64,000 nt of DNA from Asterella californica (Eukaryota; Streptophyta; Marchantiopsida; Marchantiales; Aytoniaceae). Below are positions 55,768-64,000 of this stretch, piece after piece (position 1 is the first letter of the stretch; every line of letters begins with the position of its first letter). Made by a program: the position numbers and the translations under genes. The notes below the pieces were generated by a model. It made no database searches and had not been told where the DNA came from. It saw only the letters and a list, made by a program, of their open reading frames with translations. The stretch is taken from assembly GCA_036924285.1 (NCBI GenBank), contig JAYKYS010000010.1:19753001-19817000 (forward strand), written 5' to 3'.

Positions 55768-56380
55768 ATGTCAAAGTTGGCATGCTCGGTACTTGCACAT
55801 CTCCACATGCTACCCCAACAGTCATTGGTTGCAAGTCGTCTCCATCCAGACTCTCTTCCATCCTGGTTGCGATCTTCACTGCATCAGCCTTCAAAGTTGG
55901 TCTCTCATACCGCACTTGTGTTCGAATCTCCGGCCTCAATCCTCCAATAAAATTCTTTGTGAGCATTGCTCCAATGCCTACCATCGTTGATTCTACTACA
56001 TCTCCACTCTTTCGTAAAACCACCCGAAACTTCTATTCTAATTTCTCCACCCTCTCGACGTAAGTCCTTACTTTCTCTTTCTCTCCTTGTTTGAGGTAAG
56101 TTACCTCTATCATTAGCTTCTCGTAACTTTCATCGAGAAGAAAAGTTTCAGTTAAGACCTCCGTCAATACTTCCCAAGTATCAACTGGAGTCCCCACTAC
56201 GCTTCTCTTCTTTCTATCCTCATACCATGTCAATGCAGAATTCTCAAGAAATTCATGTATCAACCCTACCCACTCGCTCTTCTTTCAATCTCCATTGCCA
56301 ATGCATGCTCGTTTGAAGTCCCTCACAAATCCTTCCACGTCTTCTCCATCCTTTTCGTAAAACATCGGAAGTTTCTCCAT
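55768..56380 (-). pseudogene. gag: gag N-terminal part of gypsy element 2
   Basis: ATG at 56380 (MEKLPMFYEKDGEDVEGFVRDFKRACIG), followed by a TGA near 56285. FLENSALTWYEDRKK, LLDESYEKLMIEVTYLKQ and YVERVEKLE come next, a further stop, then VVLRKSGDVVESTMVGIGAMLTKNFIGG and TRMEESLDGDDLQP. It is parallel to gypsy element 1 gag (15965 downward). The remainder of the protein is found on the plus strand from 39739. Confidence 0.85.
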
Positions 56381-56515
56381 TCTTCTCTTCTTTTCTTCTT
56401 CTTACTTAAGGTACTGCTTGTGGATGTGAAAATCGTACTTCACCGCAATCCATAATTTCCCCGTTGAGCTCTCTCCTCTCCAAAGGTTGGAATAAGCTTG
56501 GCCCTCACGGTCATC

Positions 56516-56980
56516 TTATCTCTTGTGTGACAGACTATCTCCATCCTCGCTAGAGGTCTTCACTCGTTCTGTTTCTACACTCAACCTTCTCTCGAGACCT
56601 TCGGCTACAGTTTCTAGCAAAGCAACCACTATGCTACACTCGTGCTCAACTGGAATCCCGTCCACTCCACATCTAGGACAAAAGGTTGTAGGATCAATGA
56701 CGTCTTGTCTAGGGGAAGAAGGACCTATGTGCAAGCTTAAGTCGACCAACCCTCTTCGCTCACGCAAAAGTCTATTCTTCGTAGGACACTTGCTCACTTT
56801 ATGTCCTTCTTCTCCACACTAAAAGCATATCGAGTTCTTCTCCTGGTTCTTACGACTACTCTCTACTTCTTCCTCAAATTCTAGTCGAAATTCTCCTTTT
56901 GTCAGATCAGTGATAACTATCACCGAGTAGCCTTGAGGAATCTTGCTCAACCTCAATTTCCACTCTTGCTGTCATTCCAT
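56516..56980 (-). pseudogene. Upstream zinc-knuckle ORF of gypsy element 2
   Basis: Counterpart of 16179-16655. It has the start segment KLRLSKIPQGYSVIVIT-like, a knuckle CF*CGEEGHKVSKC interrupted by a stop (near 56820), GLVDLSLHIGPSSP and the second cluster CPRCGVDGIPVEHEC, ending at 56516. The ATG is followed after one codon by TGA. It shows that this ORF belongs to the element family and not to one copy. 56981-57552 is leader, AT-rich, with loose repeats of GCTTATCTTGC and no gene. Confidence 0.62.
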
Positions 56981-57552
56981 GGCGATGATTTGTCATACAT
57001 CTCTCTCACTATGTAGCTTGTTTGATACTTTTGATCACTCGATCATCCTCTCGCTTAGCAATCTCTCACATTACTAAGTAGAAGCTTAACTTGTCAACTC
57101 AGAGCCTCAGAGATCGAACAAAATCCTCTCCAAGAATTCTGAAATTCTTTCACTTTCGTCACTCTTCAGCATGCGATATAACAGATTTGACCCCCCTTCG
57201 CTTCGAATGCCATAACTCAAGTTCTACTCGATCAATTCATGCATGATTTGGGTGCCTAGATAGCTTATCTTGCAAGCTATAAGCATGAAAGATGTCAAGG
57301 TCTAACTCTGAAAACTGAAAATATGAAAATGACTGTAAACTCTTCCCCGTGAGCTCACTATTTGATACCGAAAAACCCCCTTAACTTCCAAAAGACATAA
57401 CTCTCTCTTTACAATTGATCTCTCAGAGATATAAAGCTTGTTGGAAAGCTTATCTTGCCCTCTATAACATAGTGAATGTACAAAGGTTTTGAACTCATGT
57501 TCAAAAACAGACATAAACTGTACTAAAGACTAAATACAAATCTTTGTATCGA

Positions 57553-57571
57553 GGTCCCGACAACGGAACCA
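57553..57571 (-). promoter_or_regulatory. Primer-binding site, gypsy element 2
   Basis: Minus-strand TGGTTCCGTTGTCGGGACC, four bases inside the 5' LTR and identical to the site of element 1. Confidence 0.75.
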
Positions 57572-57575
57572 AAAA

Positions 57576-58375
57576 TGTAAGCCGGCATGTCACTCACCCA
57601 GGGGTACCTCAGATGACTAGGATTAGTAGTGCACCTTAATTACAAAGATTCAGTTATACCCATGCTCACTTCACTCAACACTCTGACCCGTATGGTCACA
57701 TCTGTACCTCTAATAGCGTTCCTGCAAACAAGTTCTAACCCCGCTCTCCACATTGCATCACATAGTACTCAAGGACTCCCAAGGTCTCCAATGCTCACTT
57801 TACTTATAGACAGGAAAATGAGAGTGTCTTCCACCCTCTCAACTCCTCCTTATATACTCTACAACTTCTTACCGTGGTAACTTTCACTAAGTTACGTTAC
57901 CTCATGATAAGTGCGTAATCCCAAATAGTTAAACTTCTAAAGGCTACTAAGGCTTTAAGAATAGCACACACATTACTTGTTCTCCTTTACTAAAATAAAA
58001 GATTCTCCTACTTTAGCTTTTGTAAAGTGTTAACTTTCCACGCTATCCAATCGAAAGACGACAACAAACTAATACGTCTTTTGAGGAGCACCTTTAGATC
58101 TTTGTGCATGACTTTCCATCATGCATCCAATCAGCGATGGTCAACAAAGTTACATACTTTTGAGAAGCATATTTAGAGCTCCGCACTTGTCACATAGTGT
58201 CATAGTGGAACCTCTTATAGTTTCCTCAACTTAGTTATAACTATCTCAACAAGTTATGACTACTTTTGATCACTCTAGATTTATATCTTCGAACTAAAGT
58301 AACCTATAAGATAGTCATACCTAATGAAATTTATATAAGCACATATACAAATAATGGGATACTTGTGGTGTGACA
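57576..58375 (-). repeat. Gypsy element 2, 5' LTR (800 bp)
   Basis: TGTAAGCCGGC...GTGTGACA. Minus-strand TATATAAGG at 57848-57856. Followed by GTAC at 58376-58379. Confidence 0.9.
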
Positions 58376-58379
58376 GTAC
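58376..58379. repeat. Target-site duplication, right (GTAC), element 2
   Basis: Second copy of the duplication that brackets gypsy element 2. Confidence 0.85.
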
Positions 58380-58398
58380 AGTGTAATAGAAGCTCGAA

Positions 58399-59740
58399 AT
58401 GTCTATGCATCCTCGAGGGTTGGTGTTACCACAAGCGGAGCTGATCGGGGCCAAACCTTTCATCAAGGAGTTGGGCCTCGACTTCTTCACATGGGACTGG
58501 AATCTTGTTGACCAGGGTCTGTTGGAAGAGGTCTGGGTAGCACAGCCTCCTAGAAACCATGTACTTGTCAAGGCAGGGATCGCCAGAGGAAGACTGATCT
58601 TGTGGACGATGGAATGGTGGCGGAGAGCTTTCCACCGACCTGAATCGGAGAACCGCAAGTAAGAGCTGCAGAAGGAGAAGATTCCCACAATCATTTCAGG
58701 GAAGTGGCATGTACATGAGAGTACTAAATACCTCTTCCTGGAAGACCGACAAGGGAGGAAAAGATGGAAGGTGGAAGCCTACTGTGAGCAGAAGAAGCGT
58801 CTTCTGGGGAAGCTATACCTTCATCTTTTCTCCAAGGGAAAGACTCAGAAGGTCACATACCAAGATGTGGAGTTCCTGGAAATTGTTTGGGCAGGAGAGG
58901 TCGTCAACTAGGGCGTCTTCTTCCACACCTACGTCCATGCTGAGTTAGCTTACTTAGGCACCTCAGCAAGAGGACATCTCACCTCCTTCTTCTGCTACTT
59001 GTATGTGTCTCAGAGGGACCTGAAGGAGAACTAGTTGGCCAAGTATGGACCAGCGAGACAACAAGAGATCAAAGAGGAGATCTCGGAGGAAGAAAACCAG
59101 ACATGTGTCATGTCTTCTCTTGCCACTTTAGTGTCTCAAGAAGGACCAAACACGCACCAAAAGACGATCACTGTTCAGGAAGATGATTCGAGCGACACGG
59201 AAGACGCGTTGCCACCAAGGAGGATGGGACCTAGGAGCATTCATAGGAAGAGCACATCTTACCCCATCATTCACTCCAGATCTGAGTCAGATTCACAGGA
59301 AGACACCCTCGGCACTAAAATCACCATGAAGACGATTCATGTGACCACAGGGAGTCTTCCAAAGATTTCAGAAGACAAGAAGTCGATGTTCCGACTGCGA
59401 CAGGAGGATGCGCATAGAAGAAGTCTGTCCCTACGGTGAGAAGAGATCTTCCACCCAAGAAGCCATTGAGAATAGCGTCTTCTTGAGTGCAGAAGAAGAA
59501 GGTCATCATGGTGGAAGAGGTACAGATGCCTCATGAAGAGATGAAGTTGGCACGGACCGGTTTGTGGACATGAACCTGTCTTCGGCGAGAAGAAGACTGG
59601 AGGAGTTCAGCGTCTTCTTCTGCACCGAGATCCATCTAGCTATGGAGTTGGTGGAGAAGCGAGCTAAGGCCCAGGAGAAGTCGATGCAGTATAGATTTGG
59701 TCTTCGGACCTTGATTCAACAAGAGGAAGTCGAGAAGTAG
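58399..59740 (+). pseudogene. LTR-encoded coiled-coil protein, divergent copy
   Basis: ATG at 58399 (MSMHPRGLVLPQAEL), then FIKELGLDFFTWDWNLVDQGLLEEVW, MEWWRRAFHRPESEN, KRLLGKLYLHLFSKG-like segments in another frame, AELAYLGTSARGHL, the linker EDDSSDTEDALPPRRMGPRS and the coiled-coil entry AMELVEKRAKAQEKSMQYRFGLRTL. Several stops and frameshifts (58660, about 58909, about 59033, 59439). About two thirds of residues match the 29819 copy, and matching is strongest at the motifs. That pattern suggests purifying selection in the past. Confidence 0.68.
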
Positions 59741-60850
59741 AAGATGGAATGGCTCCCGGTAGGCTTCCACCTTCCAACCGTTCCTTCCTTGTCGATCTTC
59801 CAGGAAGAGACAGATAGTACTCCTGGATACATACCATTTCTTTTAAATGATCGTAGGAATCTTCTCCTTCTCCAACTCGTAATTGCGGTTCTCAGATTCA
59901 GGTCGGTGGAACGCTCTTCGTCATCATTCTACCGTCCACAATGCTGGTCTTCCTCTGGCGACTCTTGTCTTAATAGGTATATGGTTTCTTGGAGATCTGA
60001 CGGCCCAGACCTCTTCCAGCAAACCTTGGTCGGCAAGATTCCAATCCCACGTGAAGAAGTCGAGGCTGAACTCCTTGATGAAAGGTTTGGCCGCACTCAG
60101 CTCCGCTTGTGATAACACAAGACCTCGAGGATGCATAGTCATTTTGAAGCTTCTGTTACACTATACCATACATGCTTGTTGTGAGCCTAAGGCTCAAGCT
60201 TTACCATGCCCTCACAGTCCAGCTTCTACTCTCAGAAGACGAGTTCAGTCTTCCAGAAGACAACTATTATGTCTTCTATAATTCTAAATCTTCTCAAAAT
60301 AAGCTTGTTGTGAAATGAGAAGACATGACCCTTGACATTGCTCTTCAGTTTGCCAGCAAGACTCCTCACAATTTCTCATCTAAAGTTGGAAAGAAGAAGG
60401 AGCAAGCTGCTATGCGTCAGACACAAGAGACTCGTAAAGGACCATCACATCTTCTCGCGCATTCTGCCAGCCTTTCCAATCTTCTAGCTCTCTAGGAAGA
60501 TGTGGATTTGGGAAGTCAGGAAGCTTGGGAGGCACTGGTCTGATTCCCAATTCCTTGCTTCCTGAAACAATTACCAACTCTCAATTTCACTCTGGATTCA
60601 CATCAAACTTATCACAATTCAATTCTAATCCAATCCAAGCTACTTGATGTGAATTTCGAAAATTCAACTTCTGGAAATGTCCAGACCTTCAAACAAGTCT
60701 TTGTCCATGGATTCTAGACAGAAGCACAATGGGGTAGAGAAATTGATGTACAGAAAAAGATTTCGGGATAGAGAGGAGAAATGATCAAATCAATTCTTCG
60801 GGAAGAGATTGGGAAGAGGGTTGTCAAAAATTGGACAGCGCTGTCGTGGC
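59741..60850 (-). mobile_element. Divergent giant LTR, inverted partner
   Basis: Minus orientation: leader (about 60850-60150), then the ORF start. It pairs with 33981-35039 plus the first part of 58376-58790, meeting the plus copy tail to tail at 59740/59741. Confidence 0.72.
59744..60142 (-). pseudogene. LTR-encoded protein, inverted divergent copy, N-terminal part
   Basis: Minus-strand start at 60142 (MTMHPRGLVLSQAELSAAKPF), then FFTWDWNLADQGLLEEVW and RVARGRPALWTVE, followed by frameshifts. The reading frame is lost toward 59744, although the region equal to LFLEDRQGRKRWKVEAY can still be recognised. Confidence 0.62.
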
Positions 60851-61480
60851 GAGAGTCTTTCTTGGGGAGGATGGACCTCCTAACTGTGATCGATCAGAGA
60901 AACGACCAACAGAAAAAACAAGTTGCTGTTGTTGATGAGATCTCAAAATCCTACTTCTTGCGCCCACCAATTACAAAACAAACACTCAACCAAACACTCA
61001 AGTACACAGATAGGTGTCTCAGGATTCAAAATAACTTTATTTGAGTGTCGACTCCACCATCAATTTCTTCCACCGAAGAAAATCTCTCTCTTCCTCTCTC
61101 TCCCGTCTATCAATTCTCTGCCAAAGTCTGTCAAGTTCACCTCAAAACCGATCTAGTAGGTGAAATTCAGACCCCTAACTCTCATACCTCTCCTTGCATC
61201 AACTTCCCAATTGAAACTCTCATAAATTTGATTCAACGACAATCAAAAGCCTCTCACAGATCATCAAACTGATCTCCGCTCAATAGACTGCACCCTGAAA
61301 GTAATTTTCTCAAAAAATAGTTTGTTAGACACAATTCAAGCCCTAAAACACTTGCCCATCTCCTTGGGACGATCTCCCAATTCAGTTTTCTCAGAAATTT
61401 GATCTCCCCTGCTCCCAAGCTTCTCCTACGTGTCCCGATGGCTTCTCCTTCCGCTTTGTGCAAAAAAGTCCCCGTTCAAA
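60851..61480. other. Non-coding stretch, nothing recognised
   Basis: AT-rich, with no long frame, LTR end or tRNA. It lies beyond the homology of the inverted giant-LTR pair and may be its flank. Confidence 0.5.
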
Positions 61481-62646
61481 GTTGCCGCAGGTTATTTAAC
61501 TTAAAAGATAAGGCCCTAGCTAAGCTGCTCCCATGCTGTCCTTATAAGCACAACCACTTACCAGAAGCAGGCCCTTAGCTAAGCTGCCCCCCTATTGTCC
61601 TTATGCGTACAGAACTTTATTTGCTAAGCTGGCCCTTCTTTTAATAAAAAGTTCACAGTCGCCTTTACAAAGCAGACTCCTTCACTGATAAAGGTCTCAC
61701 AGCTTCCTTGGCTATTGCTAAGCCAACTCGATGATTAATTAACTGATTAGCAAAAGTTTCTCGTGTTCTTGATGCCATCTTGATGCCACCTTGAATATAC
61801 TACAAGTCATCCAATGTAGGCCGAAGCCCCAACACTTATGAGGCTGCCCCACATGGCATATGGGATAAGCCTCCCCATATGCGCACCAAGTATCTCCCAT
61901 AGTATATTCAAGATGGCATGCGGAGGCTTAAGCCAGGAAGTCCACGATTAAGAGAGATACCGATCTCCCGCCCTTAGATATGCAGGACGTGGCTGCATAT
62001 CCAACATAGACTCCCTTCCAGGAGGTCAACATGCCGGAATAGGAACTAGAGCTCAGGGGGAATTGATCTGGAGACCACTTTCCTCGTAGGAAGGCGCCCT
62101 ATCTATAGGATGGCCTTTGGTTCCGTTCAAGAAGGTTAAAAATTCTGTACATATGTTTCCCTGAAGAAGTTTTCTTGTAAAGTCTTTACTAGTCTTTCCT
62201 ACGCTAACTTCTCTATACAACTCCGTTTTTAATGAATAAGGAGTCAAAAGTATAGTACTTTTGAACACCTACACACTCACGTTATCAGATTCTAAGTTCG
62301 AGTCACGAGCCAGAATCGACGGATCTCAGTCTAAAACCTATACTAACTATTACTTAAAACACTTTTTGTCAAAACTGGAAGCATGAGATCGCTCTCGTCG
62401 TCGAGCTTTGCATTCTGGAAACTTTCGCTCTCGTTCAGGGTGATATTTCAACCCAAGCTAGGGGGCAGCTTACCAAGCATAGCCCCAGCTTAGCTCCTAC
62501 CCAACTTGGTAAGCTAGGGTGGAGCTTCCGAAACAAATGCTGATTGAGTGTCTTCTGAAGCTCCATTTCATCATGTAGAATGTCACGCACTACGATATTC
62601 ACCATCTCCAAACTTGCACATCCTCCGGTATATGCCAACCTTTCCA
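61481..62646. other. LTR-like non-coding region next to pol, borders unresolved
   Basis: Position (directly downstream of a minus-strand pol gene) suggests the 3' LTR of that element. A possible LTR end CCGAAACA is at about 62537, but no matching start or TSD is seen. It contains a degenerate 60-bp direct repeat at about 61513-61606 (AGCTAAGCTGC followed by TGTCCTTAT) and related AGCTAAGCTGGGGC words again at about 62480-62520 in inverse orientation. Confidence 0.4.
61784..61918. repeat. Inverted repeat, possible foldback element
   Basis: TGCCACCTTGAATATACTAC (61784-61803) pairs with 61899-61918, with two mismatches. Between them is a second dyad around CATATGGG/CCCCATATG. It could be a miniature foldback element or a structured LTR segment. 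Confidence 0.6.
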
Positions 62647-64000
62647 CTAGTCTTCAAGGTTCTCTAAATTGTCATCGACCTCTTCAACGTCCCCTGCGTC
62701 TTCTTCTGATAGCAGATCTGCATCGGCATCCACTATCTGATCTAACTTCAAAAATTCGTGTAGCTCAACGGATTCTCCCCTTCCTCTAAACAACTTGATA
62801 CGCTTACCAGCAACAGGAAGCCTTAGAAGTGTACCATCGAGCTCCCGTAAGGAGTAAGTAGCATTTTGATGCACTTCTAAGACAACATACGGACCAAACC
62901 ACCTCCTAGAAAATTTCCGAACCATAGAGTGCTGATTCTCTAACGTATTGTCATACACCAAAACCGAGTCTCCAGCATGTACGGGCTTCGATCGGAGCCT
63001 GTGGGTCTTGTTAAACATGTCCTTGTTCTTGAGACGGATCTCTTTCAGCTTCTGTTGTGCCTCTATAAAATCCTCCTCCCTATGTTCTAACTGCCTGATT
63101 CGAAGTGCAAGAAGCTGTACACGATCTATTTCTTCTTCCCACAATAAAGTAACCCATGTAAGAAAATCCTCCTTTGCCGGCATAATCGGCTTCTGACCTA
63201 ACATCAATTCAATGGGCATGTATCCAATAGTAGTGCAATGAGTCGACTTGTCAGCCCACAGAGCAAAAAGGAGCAACATAGGCCACTGTCTATGCCTACC
63301 ATCGCATGCCTTTACCAGAGCTTGAACAATAGGCGGATGTCCTTTCTCGCTCTTACCAATCCCTTCCGGATTCATGGCAGTAGTGAGTTTGAGTTTCACT
63401 CCGTATTGGACGAAGAACTCCTTCGCTTTCATACCACACAACTCTCCTCTGTCTACATGTAATCTCTCTATAGATCCATACCTACAGATAATATCTTCAA
63501 GAACAAACCTACACATCCCTTCTGTGGTCTTCGTCCTCAGAGCTCGTCCTTCCACAAAGTTGGAGAGGTCTTCTCGAGCCAACACCAAGTACCTCATACC
63601 TCATAACCCAGAAGGCATCGCTACCAAATCAAGAACCCATTGAAAATGGATACTAGACGGATAGGTTGATACCAGACCATCCTTGTAACGTACCTTTGAA
63701 TAAAATTGACAGTGCAAGCATGAACTCACAAAGTTTACCACATCTTGATAAAGTCCTCTCCACCAATATCTCTCCTTCAATTTTTGTGTAGGTAGCCCAA
63801 GCTCCTCGATGTCCGGCCACAAGGTGTCATGAAACTCTTTCATCAACCGTTGCTTGGTCTGCAGATCATCTATAACTCGTAGAAGTGCTCCATCTCTTCT
63901 CTTTGGACGTTTTCAAAGATACCCATCTCGCAACAAGTAATCATATGCCTTCCTCCTTACCTCTCTAAACTCTGCATCACTCAAACCCTCCCGTCTGTTT
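62647..64000 (-). pseudogene. pol: pol 3' part of another gypsy of the element-3 lineage
   Basis: Continues beyond the right edge. Minus strand: REGLSDAEFREVRRKAYDYLLRDGYL, the zinc domain MKEFHDTLWP...CLHCQFYSK, core WVLDLVAMPSG, LHVDRGELCG and the glutamate in IGKSEKGHPPIV, then HREEDFIEAQQKL, GDSVLVYDNTLENQHS, RRWFGPYVVLEVHQNATYSLRELDG and an acidic tail ending at 62647. It is clearly homologous to 54534-55733. Stops are a TGA near 63602 and one near 63942, both at codons where the homologue has Trp. The zinc-domain His of GHRG is replaced (PDIEELG), another sign of decay. Confidence 0.87.

Larger units (their letters stand above)
35040..58375 (-). mobile_element. Gypsy element 2, carrying nested elements and an internal inversion
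   Basis: LTRs at 57576-58375 (5') and 35040-35836 (3'), about 94% identical by eye, bracketed by GTAC. The parts of its own genes are scattered: upstream ORF and gag start on the minus strand at right (55768-56980); gag end, protease, reverse transcriptase and start of RNase H on the plus strand in the middle (39739-42189); rest of RNase H and integrase on the minus strand at left (35850-37587). This is explained by insertion of gypsy element 3 at an ACGT inside the RNase H gene, followed by inversion of 39739 to about 55747. It is related to gypsy element 1 in gene content, primer-binding site and target. Confidence 0.88.
58376..59740 (+). mobile_element. Divergent giant LTR (subfamily 3), right half
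   Basis: Continues 33981-35039 after element 2: start of the LTR-encoded ORF through the beginning of its coiled coil. At about 59740, just after GLRTLIQQEEVEK, it switches to the inverted copy. Confidence 0.75.

Noticed and set aside
35040..58375. An assembly artefact as the cause of the scrambled element 2
   Set aside because: Not excluded, but both split genes are restored by one inversion with a small deletion, and the foldback at the seam is what a real repair event leaves. Long reads would decide.

Overview
The window contains only transposable-element DNA: layers of LTR retrotransposons nested in one another, with no recognisable host gene, tRNA or rRNA. It looks like plant nuclear heterochromatin. 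A Ty1/copia element has the plant-type primer-binding site TGGTATCAGAGC and a YVDD reverse transcriptase. There are Ty3/gypsy elements of the large Tat/Athila-like kind, and 4-5 bp target-site duplications let the insertion order be read. A land plant (perhaps a seed-free one) or a charophyte alga would fit. The species cannot be fixed because no low-copy gene is present. Most coding regions carry stops and frameshifts.

Layout. 1-6629: two partial copies, in opposite orientation, of a giant LTR that encodes a long coiled-coil protein. 6630-7274 and 31852-32581: the two halves of a gag gene (minus strand) of a third gypsy lineage. 7275-31846: a 24.6-kb gypsy element (minus strand, TSD ACTCT) inserted in that gag gene. 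Its LTRs are about 5.6-5.8 kb, larger than its 4.7-kb interior, and they carry the coiled-coil gene. Its left LTR was later split by gypsy element 1 (10498-18907, TSD GTAC). 32653 to about 33980 is probably the 5' LTR of the host gypsy.

33981-35039 and 58376-60850: an older, divergent version of the giant LTR, forming an inverted pair. It was split by gypsy element 2 (35040-58375, TSD GTAC). Element 2 received gypsy element 3 (2.26-kb LTRs, target ACGT), which received a young copia element (47248-52601, TSD AAACC, LTRs 230/231 identical). A later inversion of about 16 kb (39739 to about 55747) scrambled elements 2 and 3. It turned the gag-RT half of element 2 round and left an 18-bp foldback at one junction. 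60851-62646 is non-coding and partly LTR-like. 62647-64000 is the 3' part of another pol gene of the element-3 lineage.

Points of most interest: the giant LTR that carries its own gene of several hundred codons, seen in five or more copies in three subfamilies; its saturation with GTCTTC/GAAGAC words; the loss of the RNase H and integrase core from the giant element, which leaves a chassis dependent on other elements; a gypsy lineage with DHGS protease and FLDD reverse transcriptase that resembles fungal elements; and extra zinc-finger ORFs upstream of gag in elements 1 and 2.
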